Origin: Clostridiales bacterium
GTDB lineage: Bacteria > Bacillota > Clostridia > Christensenellales > CAG-314
Assembly: GCA_004558105.1 (NCBI GenBank)
Contig: SFEB01000004.1
Coordinates: 9,983 to 73,982 of the forward strand
Direction of reading: 5' to 3'
DNA: 64,000 bases
In this document: piece by piece, positions 17,359 to 25,653 of the stretch
How positions within the stretch are numbered: the first letter of the stretch is position 1
Layout of the letters: every line of letters begins with the position of its first letter
Translations under genes and position numbers: made by a program
Notes under the pieces: generated by a model
The model's database searches: none
Seen by the model: the letters and a program-made list of their open reading frames with translations, nothing else
What the model was told of the DNA's origin: nothing

Positions 17359-19635
17359 TTAAAATACTTTTGCAACAAGAACGGTAATATCGTCCACGGC
17401 TACGCCGTCGGTGGCGGAAAGCGCTTGTTCCAACAGATTTTCCGCAAGAGCCTGAGGGTTGGTGATAAAACTGTCGTGAAGTAAGGTTGCGGGAACGGTT
17501 TTGTCGTCAAAACTGTCCCAGAATCCGTCGCTCGCCAGAACTATCATATCGTCTTTTCTCAACACTTTTTTGGTTATCGTCGGTTTTACCTCTTCTACGA
17601 TACCGACGGGAAGGCTGGCTCCTTCGATAAAATTGACAGCGTCACCGACCTTTATCATTCCCATAGGCGCGCCGAGTTTGACGAAATCGGCAAGCCCGTC
17701 TTTAAGGTCTACTACGCAGATATCCACGGCGGTAAACACTTCGCTTTCGGCGGCAGTCAGCAACCTGTTGACGCAATCGAGTATCAGGTCGTTATCAAAC
17801 CCGGCGCGGTAAAAATTTTCTACCATACCGATAGCGGTGGCGGAGGCTTTTTCCGCCCTTTCGCCGCTACCCATTCCGTCGCAAAGCGCAACCAGATATT
17901 TGTCCTGCGGCAAGCGCAAAAAAGTATACGTGTCGCCGCTCAGCTCGCTTCCGTTTTTCGTCGCCCGTGACAGCCCGACTGACAAATCGAAACGCGGACG
18001 GGGCGAAAAATACAACATACACCATTCTTCCTGCGGCAGTTTCTCCCGCGCGCAACAGACCAAAGGCGTGGCGCACACCTTGCTTACTATATCCGAAATC
18101 TGCGGTTTGTCGATATCCGATCTTGCAACTACCAACGCAACGGAAAAGTTTTCCTTTTCGCAATAAATTATCGCTTCTTTTACCAAAACGTTGTAGTAGG
18201 TCAGTTGTTCTATCAACGCCTTTTCTTTTTCTTTATCAAATCCGACCGTCGCTCGACTGTCTTCCGACATTTTAAGCATCACCCGTCCTATGCCGTCCGA
18301 CACCGACGCCAACAACTCCCGACTTCCGTCGAAACTCGAATTTACCAGATAATACTGTTTGTAACTCATGACTTCGCCGTTTGCAATAGAAAGAATACTG
18401 CTCGACCGGTTGCAACTTGCGGCAAGGTCGGGCGGCAAATCAAGCAGATTTACCCGTCCTCTGTCAAGGCCGCAGGAAATGAGTTTTTCAAACCTGTTTT
18501 GCGACACGGTTGCGTTTTCACGCCAACATTTATTTCTGTTGGGACAGTCGTTGCACACGTTGGTCACCACTTCCTGCGTGATGGCGTAAACAGCCTTTTC
18601 CGGCGGCATAACTCCGCGCGTCAGGCTGTTGAAAGTACGTTGCATCGCAAAAAATACTTCCGACAAATCGAATAGCCGTCGCGAAAAATTGACGCGCATA
18701 CGGTTGACGATCTGACGGGGAGAATATGCGTCGTCGTCCTGTCCGAGATACTGTCTGAGTTTTTTAATAGCTCGGTTGGGTATCATACAACAGCACGCGC
18801 ACCCTGCAAAAGTCATCAACAGCGCAGTCACTGCGGCGTTCCGGTAAAGATTAAAAAAGTAAACGACCGCCACCTGGCAAAGTATCACTGCCGCCGCCGA
18901 CAGGTACCTGTTGATTTTAAACGCCGTAGCCACCGCCGCCCACGATACGAATAAAGCGAGAGGAACGAGCGAACCGTTCGTCAGGGCACTGCCTGCCCCT
19001 ATACATGTCGCCGTCATAAACGCTCCCCCCGCGCCGCCGACAAGCAAAGCCAACGGCACAGCCAATGCGGCTAAAAACAGGTTTAACTCCACGCCGTTAA
19101 GGACAAAATAACCGACTCCCCGAGCCAAAGCCATACAAAAAACGAAAATACATATGCTTTCGTCTGCCCCCGCCTTGTACCTTAATCCTCTGACGAACAC
19201 CGACCTGAAAGCAAAAACGCACACGTAACCGAACGCCGCGCCCACAAGAAAACACCCCAGCGTCGCTCCCGCGCCTTCGGTCGGCACCAGTTTAAAAAAG
19301 TAGTACCCGTGCGCCAACAGAATATAAAAAAACAGCCAGAACTTACCTATTCTTTTTTTTAATTTGTAGCTTATAGCCGTCAAAAGAATCATTACTGCGC
19401 CCTGACTTGCCGCAATCAGCCCGTGGGTAAGATTGTTTAAACAGGACGTCGCAACGAAAAGAAGAAAAGGCACCAGGCGTTGTTTAAGATATATGCAACC
19501 CACGAACAGACCGAAGGATAGTGCGCCGAGGAGGTTTTCGCCCCGCGACAAAAGGAAAAAAGCCGCCGCAAGAGCCAAATAGGTAATTATTTTTTCTCCT
19601 ATATTTATTTTTTCTTTTTTTGCTTTTTTTGACAT
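17359..19635 (-). CDS. spoIIE: stage II sporulation protein E (PP2C-type phosphatase)
   Basis: Membrane-bound serine phosphatase that dephosphorylates SpoIIAA to activate sigma-F in the forespore and helps place the polar septum. 758 residues: about ten transmembrane segments in the first ~300, a linker with the cysteine cluster CNDCPNRNKCW, and a PPM phosphatase domain with metal-binding DGMGSG (D586), ASDGFWD (D703) and a final DDITV (D748-D749). AAGGAGAAAGG precedes the ATG. It follows sigE by 17 bp; in Bacillus subtilis spoIIE is unlinked to sigE, so this grouping is notable. Confidence 0.96.
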   Translation of the reverse strand: MSKKAKKEKINIGEKIITYLALAAAFFLLSRGENLLGALSFGLFVGCIYLKQRLVPFLLFVATSCLNNLTHGLIAASQGAVMILLTAISYKLKKRIGKFWLFFYILLAHGYYFFKLVPTEGAGATLGCFLVGAAFGYVCVFAFRSVFVRGLRYKAGADESICIFVFCMALARGVGYFVLNGVELNLFLAALAVPLALLVGGAGGAFMTATCIGAGSALTNGSLVPLALFVSWAAVATAFKINRYLSAAAVILCQVAVVYFFNLYRNAAVTALLMTFAGCACCCMIPNRAIKKLRQYLGQDDDAYSPRQIVNRMRVNFSRRLFDLSEVFFAMQRTFNSLTRGVMPPEKAVYAITQEVVTNVCNDCPNRNKCWRENATVSQNRFEKLISCGLDRGRVNLLDLPPDLAASCNRSSSILSIANGEVMSYKQYYLVNSSFDGSRELLASVSDGIGRVMLKMSEDSRATVGFDKEKEKALIEQLTYYNVLVKEAIIYCEKENFSVALVVARSDIDKPQISDIVSKVCATPLVCCAREKLPQEEWCMLYFSPRPRFDLSVGLSRATKNGSELSGDTYTFLRLPQDKYLVALCDGMGSGERAEKASATAIGMVENFYRAGFDNDLILDCVNRLLTAAESEVFTAVDICVVDLKDGLADFVKLGAPMGMIKVGDAVNFIEGASLPVGIVEEVKPTITKKVLRKDDMIVLASDGFWDSFDDKTVPATLLHDSFITNPQALAENLLEQALSATDGVAVDDITVLVAKVF

Positions 19636-19652
19636 TTCCTTTCTCCTTACGG

Positions 19653-20348
19653 CTAAAACAACTTGCTGATTTCTTTTTTCAGCCGCTTTATTATTTTTTT
19701 CTCAAGTCGGGATATGTAGGACTGAGATATTCCCAACAAATCCGCCACCTCTTTTTGCGTCTTCTCTTCGCCCCCGTCCAGACCGAAACGCAAATCCACG
19801 ATTTTTCTCTCGCGCTCCGAAAGCTTTTTAAGCCCTTCGGCGAGCAGTTGTTTTTCTACCGTCGTTTCGAGATTTTTAAAAACGAGGTCGTTGTCGGTGC
19901 CGAGAACGTCGCCGAGTAACAGTTCGTTGCCCTCCCCGTCTACGTTCAACGGCTCGTCGAGAGAGACTTCCGTCTTTAATCGAACGGTTTTTCTCAGGTA
20001 CATCAGTATTTCGTTTTCGATACACCGCCCGGCAAAGGTCGCCAGCTTTATCTTTTTTTCCGGATCGAACCCGTTGACCGCCTTGATAAGACCGATGGTG
20101 CCTATACTGACTAAATCTTCCGTATCGACGGAAGTGTTTTCGAATTTTTTTGCAATGTACACGACGAGACGCAGGTTATGTTCGATAAGTTTTTCGCGAG
20201 CCGCCGCATCGCCGTTTTTCGCCGCTACCGCATACTGTTCTTCTTCTTCGGGCGTAAGCGGTTTGGGAAGAGCTTCCGCGCCGCAGATGTACGCCACCAG
20301 ACGTTTGCCAAAAATAAAAGAAATCGCTTTTTTCAATAAACCAATCAT
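19653..20348 (-). CDS. sigE: RNA polymerase sporulation sigma factor sigma-E
   Basis: Mother-cell sigma factor, made as an inactive precursor and cleaved by SpoIIGA. 231 residues. The hydrophobic pro-region is residues 1-~26, ending in [12 protein letters not shown]. Region 2 includes [18 protein letters not shown] and region 4 includes a helix-turn-helix [12 protein letters not shown]. Its ATG overlaps the spoIIGA stop (ATGA), and spoIIE follows, giving a three-gene sporulation operon. No sigG gene follows, unlike the common spoIIGA-sigE-sigG order. Confidence 0.96.
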   Translation of the reverse strand: MIGLLKKAISFIFGKRLVAYICGAEALPKPLTPEEEEQYAVAAKNGDAAAREKLIEHNLRLVVYIAKKFENTSVDTEDLVSIGTIGLIKAVNGFDPEKKIKLATFAGRCIENEILMYLRKTVRLKTEVSLDEPLNVDGEGNELLLGDVLGTDNDLVFKNLETTVEKQLLAEGLKKLSERERKIVDLRFGLDGGEEKTQKEVADLLGISQSYISRLEKKIIKRLKKEISKLF

Positions 20349-21163
20349 ACTTTTTCCTCCGATAAATAATAATTGACCAGACAGTCAAACCCGTCGCCGC
20401 GCGTGGGCGAAAAGGCTAAAAAAGTGCGAACGGACAGGTCGTTTATAGTCGTTTTATCCGCTTCGAAAACAGCCACTTCGTCCGCTCCGCTGACCGTCGC
20501 AAAACTTACGTAGTGAAAGTTTTTCGGCGGTGCGCCGCTTATTACGCCTTGTGTCACGAGATTTTTTAATTTTTTTGAAGCAGGCGTCGAGCAAACGAAG
20601 CACACGGGTATTCCCTTGTCGGTCAGACCGTTGCCGCTGTCGATTAAACCCACCAGATCGACGGCAACGCCGTTAAACTCGACCGTAACCTTGCACCCGA
20701 ATCGTTTGATTTTTCTCACCCGTCTGACGTAGGCGGCTACGGAGCGAAGCAAAGCCAAAAAAACCAGCGTTCCCAGACCGACGAAACCGATAGGAACGGG
20801 TGAAAGATAATACAATCCGACGCCGGCGACGTAATCCACCTTAAACAGATTGAACAGAGCAATTATCGTTCCGCCTGCCGCAAAGGTAATAAAGGCGAAC
20901 ACCGCTGCGGCAAGGAAGGTTTTTTTTATTCTTCTGCTTCCGAACGCAACCGCAACGATGGCGACGAATACCGCGATTTTAGCGACGACAGCCCAAACGC
21001 CTTCGGTCAAAGCCGACGCCACCGCGCCGACCGCTCCCACAGCCGCGGCAAGAAATATCCTGCCGCCGCGTACGGGTATTTTCGTCAGCCTTGCCGTCAA
21101 CCGAACCAACAACCAGTCGAAAAAAAGGTTGTCTGCAAGGGCGTACTCAACGTAAACCTTCAT
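20345..21163 (-). CDS. spoIIGA: sigma-E processing aspartic peptidase
   Basis: Membrane-embedded aspartic protease that cleaves pro-sigma-E at the septum. 272 residues: N-terminal start [19 protein letters not shown], about five transmembrane segments in the first ~145 residues, then a soluble protease half-domain with the catalytic D175 in [10 protein letters not shown]. The start at 21163 is chosen because the family begins there; the reading frame extends 58 codons upstream with no homology. A weak ribosome site only. A Spo0A-box-like TGTCGAA lies upstream at 21208-21214. Confidence 0.93.
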   Translation of the reverse strand: MKVYVEYALADNLFFDWLLVRLTARLTKIPVRGGRIFLAAAVGAVGAVASALTEGVWAVVAKIAVFVAIVAVAFGSRRIKKTFLAAAVFAFITFAAGGTIIALFNLFKVDYVAGVGLYYLSPVPIGFVGLGTLVFLALLRSVAAYVRRVRKIKRFGCKVTVEFNGVAVDLVGLIDSGNGLTDKGIPVCFVCSTPASKKLKNLVTQGVISGAPPKNFHYVSFATVSGADEVAVFEADKTTINDLSVRTFLAFSPTRGDGFDCLVNYYLSEEKV

Positions 21164-21207
21164 AGACCAAGAATAAATCTTTTCGGCAGTGGATAAACGA
21201 TGTTTTT

Positions 21208-21214
21208 TGTCGAA
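21208..21214 (+). promoter_or_regulatory. Spo0A-box-like heptamer upstream of spoIIGA
   Basis: TGTCGAA within a TTTTTTGTCGAAA context, 45 bp before the spoIIGA start. The B. subtilis spoIIG promoter is Spo0A-activated. The heptamer alone is short and will occur by chance. Confidence 0.4.
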
Positions 21215-21351
21215 AGGACTCAAATCACGGCAAAAACAACCCTTCCCGCCCTTTCGGGCGCAATCGGAAACCGAAATATAAATCAAAATACCCCGAACGG
21301 GGTGCGAAAAATAACGAATGCCATAAAAAAAAGACAAAATTTGTTATTGTC

Positions 21352-21380
21352 TTGCTTTTTTTTATAAAATATGGTATAGT
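21352..21380 (+). promoter_or_regulatory. promoter of tRNA-Gly
   Basis: TTGCTT (21352-21357), 17-bp spacer, TATAGT (21375-21380), about 15 bp before the mature 5' end. Confidence 0.7.
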
Positions 21381-21402
21381 ATTCCCTGTCAATAATAACC
21401 AT

Positions 21403-21476
21403 GCGGGTGTAGTTCATCGGTAGAATGCGAGCTTCCCAAGCTTGAGAGGAGGGTTCGATTCCCTTCACCCGCTCCA
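21403..21476 (+). tRNA. tRNA-Gly (anticodon CCC)
   Basis: 74 nt including an encoded CCA. The acceptor arms GCGGGTG and CACCCGC pair, the D-loop carries TAGTTCATCGGTAGA, the anticodon stem CGAGC/GCTTG encloses TTCCCAA (anticodon CCC, reading GGG), and the T-arm is GGGTTCGATTCCC. Own promoter and terminator, so a single-gene unit. Confidence 0.97.
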
Positions 21477-21482
21477 AATAAG

Positions 21483-21528
21483 AACGCAGAACAGGATACA
21501 ATTATTTGTGCCAATTCTGCGTTTTTTA
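21483..21528 (+). terminator. terminator of tRNA-Gly
   Basis: 9-bp stem AACGCAGAA (21483-21491) with TTCTGCGTT (21515-21523), a 23-nt loop, then a T run. Confidence 0.7.
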
Positions 21529-21583
21529 TTGCTTTTTAGTGGTATTTTTGCCATTTGAAAGCGTAAAACTGAATATTATAATA

Positions 21584-21637
21584 AAAAAGAGCCTATCTTC
21601 CGAGAATTTTTGCACTCCCGGCGAATGGGCTCTTTTT
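21584..21637. terminator. terminator-like hairpin downstream of tRNA-Gly
   Basis: 10-bp arms AAAAAGAGCC (21584-21593) and GGCTCTTTTT (21628-21637) around a 34-nt loop. It may be a second terminator or part of the inserted segment that follows. Confidence 0.5.
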
Positions 21638-21640
21638 GCT

Positions 21641-21697
21641 TTCGTTAAAATTATGGGTATTCGTTAAATTTATAGTATTTCGTTAAATTTATGGAGC
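21641..21697 (+). repeat. three tandem 19-bp repeats
   Basis: Copies start at 21641, 21660 and 21679, exactly 19 bp apart, each opening TTCGTTAAA followed by an (A/T)TTAT core. They lie between the tRNA-Gly gene and the atypical lipoprotein gene. Regular helical-scale spacing resembles protein-binding iterons. Confidence 0.75.
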
Positions 21698-21819
21698 TAA
21701 TCGCTACAATATAGCTGGCAAAGGATAAAATAGTGTTGAAATTATTGGAAAAATATGATATAATATATTATATAAACTCGCAGTATAAATTTATGTAGAC
21801 AAAGGAAAGGAGAAATACC

Positions 21820-22734
21820 ATGACAAAAATCAACGGAAGATTTATTGCGCTTTTACTTATTGTCGCGACTGTTTTGGCTATGTTTTCGGGATGCGACTTG
21901 ATTTTCGGTCAGAAGCCTGACGGTACGGTTAATTATGACGAAAAAATGGATGCCTCCACGGGAAAGTGGCTACTTATGGACGAGGAGGATACATACTTCG
22001 TTTTTGACGGTTCGGAGGGCGTTATGACCTTCAGCTACTACGAGGACGACGCGCTGAAATATCAGGGCGGCTTCAGATCTATATATAGAAGCTCCGACAA
22101 TGCAAAGACTCCCTTGACCTTCATTCTCACAAGAAGCGACAAGGAGAATGAGGACTGGATCAGCTGCTACGCCGAGGGCGTTGACGATGGCTTCACACAG
22201 TTCAGCATCATCTACGCCGAGGAGGACCTGGGCTTCACAGACGGCACGGTCTATACTCACGTTTACCGCATAGGCGAGATGCCATACAAATTCGGAACCT
22301 ACGTGCTGGAGGGCAATTCTCATAAGTCCTACAGTAAGGACATCTATAACGACGGACAGTACCGTCTGCCCGAGGGCACCTACACCGCAGAGAGCAGCCA
22401 GAGCTTATTTGTACTGCCCCTGATAAATCAGAGCTTCTCGCTCTTCATCTACACAAACGGCGAGACAGTCATTGAGGGAATCTTCAATATTTCCGAGGAC
22501 AGAAAAACGCTCTATCTCTATATCGAAAACGACATTTATGAGAAGGTAAGAAAGGCCGACAAGGATAACTACGACACCACCGTCAGCAACTACTATCCGC
22601 CCGATTTCTATCTCCGCGGCAGCTTCGATAACAATGACAACAGCATCGTTATAAACGGGCTCTATCATCATCCATATAGCCCCACCGAAATTCAGGACTC
22701 GGTCTGGGTATTTGACACATACACAAGACAATAA
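21820..22734 (+). CDS. putative lipoprotein, unrecognised, atypical codon usage
   Basis: 304 residues. A type II signal peptide is clear: charged start MTKINGR, a hydrophobic core, and a lipobox LAMFSGC with the lipidated C25. The rest is soluble, rich in acidic and aromatic residues, with repeated beta-strand-like stretches (GKWLLMDEEDTYFVFDG, GTYVLEGN, GTYTAES) that suggest a beta-sandwich or lipocalin-like cell-surface domain. No family is recognised. About 19 of 22 glutamate codons are GAG, while neighbouring genes use GAA almost only. AAGGAAAGGAG precedes the ATG. Likely acquired by transfer. Confidence 0.85.
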   Translation: MTKINGRFIALLLIVATVLAMFSGCDLIFGQKPDGTVNYDEKMDASTGKWLLMDEEDTYFVFDGSEGVMTFSYYEDDALKYQGGFRSIYRSSDNAKTPLTFILTRSDKENEDWISCYAEGVDDGFTQFSIIYAEEDLGFTDGTVYTHVYRIGEMPYKFGTYVLEGNSHKSYSKDIYNDGQYRLPEGTYTAESSQSLFVLPLINQSFSLFIYTNGETVIEGIFNISEDRKTLYLYIENDIYEKVRKADKDNYDTTVSNYYPPDFYLRGSFDNNDNSIVINGLYHHPYSPTEIQDSVWVFDTYTRQ

Positions 22735-23167
22735 GAACTCATTACACATATTGGAGAAAGCAAAGAATAACCAAACAGGCTTAAGGTTTCAGCCGAATAA
22801 TTAAAATTGAAACCGCTTTGGTAAAAACTCATCCGTTTTTGACCTAACTCATCCGCTTTCAATTTTGTATCCTTTTCATAGCTCTTTCACAAACAAACAC
22901 GATTATTCGATACCGTCGGCATTGAATTTTCGTGTTTATTTTTTTAAACGAAAACGCCCGTCGCAACTTTAAAAGGATACCGAAACACGCTTGAAACAGC
23001 CGTGCCAAACGGAGATCTGAAAATTGCGGAGGAAAATCGTTCAAAAACGGCGTAAAAGCGCGGAACTTACGCGGCGAGGGCTTGCCCTCGCCGCGTCTTT
23101 TATCCGCTTGACTAAGACTTAAAACCGAAAAAAAGAAAAACACGAAAAAGATTTTTGTAGATTTATA
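22735..23167. other. gene-free stretch after the lipoprotein gene
   Basis: No supportable gene. It holds dispersed short inverted repeats (10-bp arms at 22803-22812/22857-22866 and at 22867-22876/22971-22980), a doubled AACTCATCCG motif near 22826 and 22845, and a strong GC-rich hairpin at 23070-23095. It may be the far edge of an inserted segment. Confidence 0.5.
23070..23095 (+). terminator. GC-rich 12-bp hairpin, terminator-like
   Basis: Perfect arms CGCGGCGAGGGC (23070-23081) and its complement (23084-23095) with a 2-nt loop, followed by TCTTTT. The short T run makes it a weak terminator or a palindromic repeat. Confidence 0.5.
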
Positions 23168-23196
23168 TTGCATTTAACGGCGATTTTTGTTATAAT
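23168..23196 (+). promoter_or_regulatory. promoter of M18 aminopeptidase gene
   Basis: TTGCAT (23168-23173), 17-bp spacer, TATAAT (23191-23196), about 75 bp before the ATG. Confidence 0.75.
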
Positions 23197-23273
23197 ATAT
23201 CCTGATAAACGTGAAGTTTGGCTTTACGTCCGTCGCTTATCGATAAAAATGAAAAAACATAGGAGATATTATT

Positions 23274-24671
23274 ATGGAAGAAAAAACTCAAGGTCAATTA
23301 CTCAAAGAACAACTTTGCTGGAATATTCCCAACATTGCCAAAGACAACAAAGACGAAGTCGCAAAAGCACAGGAATTTTGCGAGGGTTACAAAGATTTTC
23401 TCAATAAAGGGAAAACCGAACGCGAATGCGTAGAGTACTCGGTGGACTTGCTCGTAAAAGCCGGTTACAAACCCTTTGACAGAAATAAAAAATACAAGGC
23501 GGGCGACAAGGTTTATTTCATCAACCGCGAAAAAGCAGTTATCGCAACGACTTTCGGTCAACGTCCTCTGACGGAAGGCTCCCGTCTCAACTTCGCACAT
23601 ATCGACGCACCCCGTCTCGACCTTAAACCCAACCCCCTGTACGAAAAGTCCGATATTTCTTATCTCAAAACGCACTACTACGGCGGAATAAGAAAATATC
23701 AATGGACCTGTATTCCTCTCGCTATCCACGGCGTCGTCTGCAAGGCAGACGGAACCAAAGTTAAGGTCTGCATAGGCGAAGAACCCGGCGACCCCGTGTT
23801 CGTTATCACCGATTTATTGCCTCACCTCGCAGCAGAACAGGGTAAACGTACCCTCAACGACGGAATAAAAGGCGAAGAACTCAACATCATTACGGGTTGC
23901 CTGCCCTTTGACGAAAAAGATATCAAAGAACCCGTCAAACTCATGACTCTCAAACTTCTCAACGAAAAATACGGTATCGTCGAAAAAGACTTCGTCCGCG
24001 CGGAAATCGAAATCGTCCCCGCAACGAAAGCAACCGACGTCGGTCTGGATCGCGGATTTGTCGGCGCGGCAGGTCAGGACGACAGAGTGTGCGGCTACAC
24101 CGCTCTCATGGCGGAAATCGACACCAAAACCCCCGTCTACACCACCATCACCGCTTTGGTTGACAAAGAAGAAATCGGTTCGGTAGGCAATACCGGTCTC
24201 AACAGCGACTTTATTCTTCACTACATCGAATTCCTCGCGCAAAACGCAGGCGTCGATTACAAAGACGTATGCGCAAACGCTCTCTGCATGAGCAGTGACG
24301 TAAACGCGGCTTTCGATCCCACCTTCCCCTCCGTACATGAACCGATGAACGCAAGTTACGCAGGTAAAGGTTGCGTCATCACCAAATACACCGGCTCCCG
24401 CGGAAAGAGCGGCAGCAACGACGCAAGCGCGGAAGTTATGCAAAAGGTCATCGCAATGATGGATGAAGAAAAAGTTTATTGGCAAATCGGCGAACTCGGC
24501 GCCATCGACGTGGGCGGCGGCGGCACGGTTGCGGCGTACGTAGCGCATATGAATATCGACGTCGTCGACGTAGGCGTACCTATCCTCAGCATGCACTCGC
24601 CCTTCGAGTTGGCGGCAAAAGTCGACGTTTACAACGCTTACAGAGCTTATCTCGCTTTCTTTAAACACTAA
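23274..24671 (+). CDS. M18 family zinc aminopeptidase
   Basis: Cytoplasmic two-zinc aminopeptidase removing N-terminal residues from peptides, 465 residues. Family motifs are FAHIDAPRLD with ligand H109, GAAGQDDRVCGYTAL (bridging aspartate), DKEEIGSVGN (catalytic and ligand glutamates), SSDVNAAFDP, and SMHSPFEL with the last histidine ligand near the C-terminus. TAGGAGATATT lies before the ATG. It forms a single-gene unit with its own promoter and terminator. The preferred N-terminal residue is unknown. Confidence 0.94.
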   Translation: MEEKTQGQLLKEQLCWNIPNIAKDNKDEVAKAQEFCEGYKDFLNKGKTERECVEYSVDLLVKAGYKPFDRNKKYKAGDKVYFINREKAVIATTFGQRPLTEGSRLNFAHIDAPRLDLKPNPLYEKSDISYLKTHYYGGIRKYQWTCIPLAIHGVVCKADGTKVKVCIGEEPGDPVFVITDLLPHLAAEQGKRTLNDGIKGEELNIITGCLPFDEKDIKEPVKLMTLKLLNEKYGIVEKDFVRAEIEIVPATKATDVGLDRGFVGAAGQDDRVCGYTALMAEIDTKTPVYTTITALVDKEEIGSVGNTGLNSDFILHYIEFLAQNAGVDYKDVCANALCMSSDVNAAFDPTFPSVHEPMNASYAGKGCVITKYTGSRGKSGSNDASAEVMQKVIAMMDEEKVYWQIGELGAIDVGGGGTVAAYVAHMNIDVVDVGVPILSMHSPFELAAKVDVYNAYRAYLAFFKH

Positions 24672-24680
24672 TCAAATTTA

Positions 24681-24704
24681 AAACGCACCCGCACGGGTGC
24701 GTTT
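24681..24704. terminator. bidirectional terminator between M18 gene and uppP
   Basis: 10-bp stem AAACGCACCC/GGGTGCGTTT with a GCAC loop, followed by T's on the plus strand and preceded by A's, between convergent genes. Confidence 0.9.
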
Positions 24705-24753
24705 TTTTTAACCGAAAAAACCTCTTTCCTTTTTTCAAAGTAAACCGCTCGCT

Positions 24754-25518
24754 TTACCATGCCGTCAGAATACTCAGCAGTAAAGGTAATATCATGTACA
24801 GCGCAAAAGGACGTAAGGATTTGTTTTTAAGATAACCGATAAACAGTCTCAGACAAACCGTCCCTACGATATAGGCGACCAGCATACCGAGCAATACGGG
24901 TAACATGTTAGAAACGACAGGCGCGTCGGTCACTACCGCCTTGTACCCTTTTACAACGGTTCCGGCAAGGATAACGGGCAAAGACAACAAAAAGGCGAAT
25001 TCCGCGCTTTCCTCTTTTTTTACGCCGAAAAAGTTCAATACCGACAGTATCGAGCCGCTACGGGACAAACCCGGTATCACGGCTATACCCTGAGCAATAC
25101 CCGCCGCCCAGACGTGTGTATACGGGGGAGCGTAAAGCGGACGGACGTTCTTGCCTTTATCGGAAAAAAACAGTAATACCGCCGTCGCAAGAAATCCCAC
25201 GGGCAATATCCACGAGTACCACTCTTCGGGCAAAAACAATTCTGCTGCCGCCGCAAGAATAAATGTCGGCACGCTTGCCATAATCACCATTCCCAACCTC
25301 ATATCGGTAAACGGATGAAAAATCATTTTTCGCACGGGTCCCCACATAACCGTAACGACGGCAAAAAGCGTGCCGAGGTGCAGCAAGAGGTTAAAAAACA
25401 CGTCCACTTCGCACCCGAGCAGTTTTTCCGCCAAAAAAAGATGACCGCTGCTGCTGACGGGTAAAAATTCCGTCAGTCCTTGCAGTACACCTAAAAATAT
25501 TCCCTGCCAGACGGACAA
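24754..25518 (-). CDS. uppP: undecaprenyl-diphosphate phosphatase
   Basis: Recycles the lipid carrier undecaprenyl pyrophosphate for peptidoglycan synthesis. 254 residues, eight transmembrane helices. The two active-site regions are present: GLTEFLPVSSSGH (~15-27) and IPGLSRSGS (~148-156). The start codon is TTG at 25518 with AAGGAG upstream; no in-frame ATG lies nearby. Divergent from ychF with a shared 135-bp region. Loss of such genes increases bacitracin sensitivity in other bacteria. Confidence 0.95.
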   Translation of the reverse strand: MSVWQGIFLGVLQGLTEFLPVSSSGHLFLAEKLLGCEVDVFFNLLLHLGTLFAVVTVMWGPVRKMIFHPFTDMRLGMVIMASVPTFILAAAAELFLPEEWYSWILPVGFLATAVLLFFSDKGKNVRPLYAPPYTHVWAAGIAQGIAVIPGLSRSGSILSVLNFFGVKKEESAEFAFLLSLPVILAGTVVKGYKAVVTDAPVVSNMLPVLLGMLVAYIVGTVCLRLFIGYLKNKSLRPFALYMILPLLLSILTAW

Positions 25519-25534
25519 AAAATCATCTCCTTAG

Positions 25535-25563
25535 TTTACAAATTCTTAAAGGTAATGTATAAT
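25535..25563 (+). promoter_or_regulatory. promoter of ychF-rlmH operon
   Basis: TTTACA (25535-25540), 17-bp spacer, TATAAT (25558-25563), with a leader of about 85 nt. Confidence 0.7.
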
Positions 25564-25653
25564 GATTTCGTATGGTTTTGCGAACACTGTCAATCGGTCG
25601 TTTCGCTTAACCGTAAAAAAGTCTAAAATAGTATATGGAGATATTTCGTTAAT

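Noticed and set aside
22803..22980. Short inverted repeats that might mark a MITE or IS remnant
   Set aside because: Arms are only 10 bp, unequal in arrangement, with no target-site duplication or transposase.
22859..23173. 104-codon minus-strand frame after the lipoprotein gene
   Set aside because: Low-complexity Phe-rich start, runs through the GC-rich hairpin, and matches no family.
21477..23273. Attachment-site duplication of the tRNA-Gly 3' end
   Set aside because: No second copy of the T-arm/acceptor sequence was seen downstream, and there is no integrase gene.
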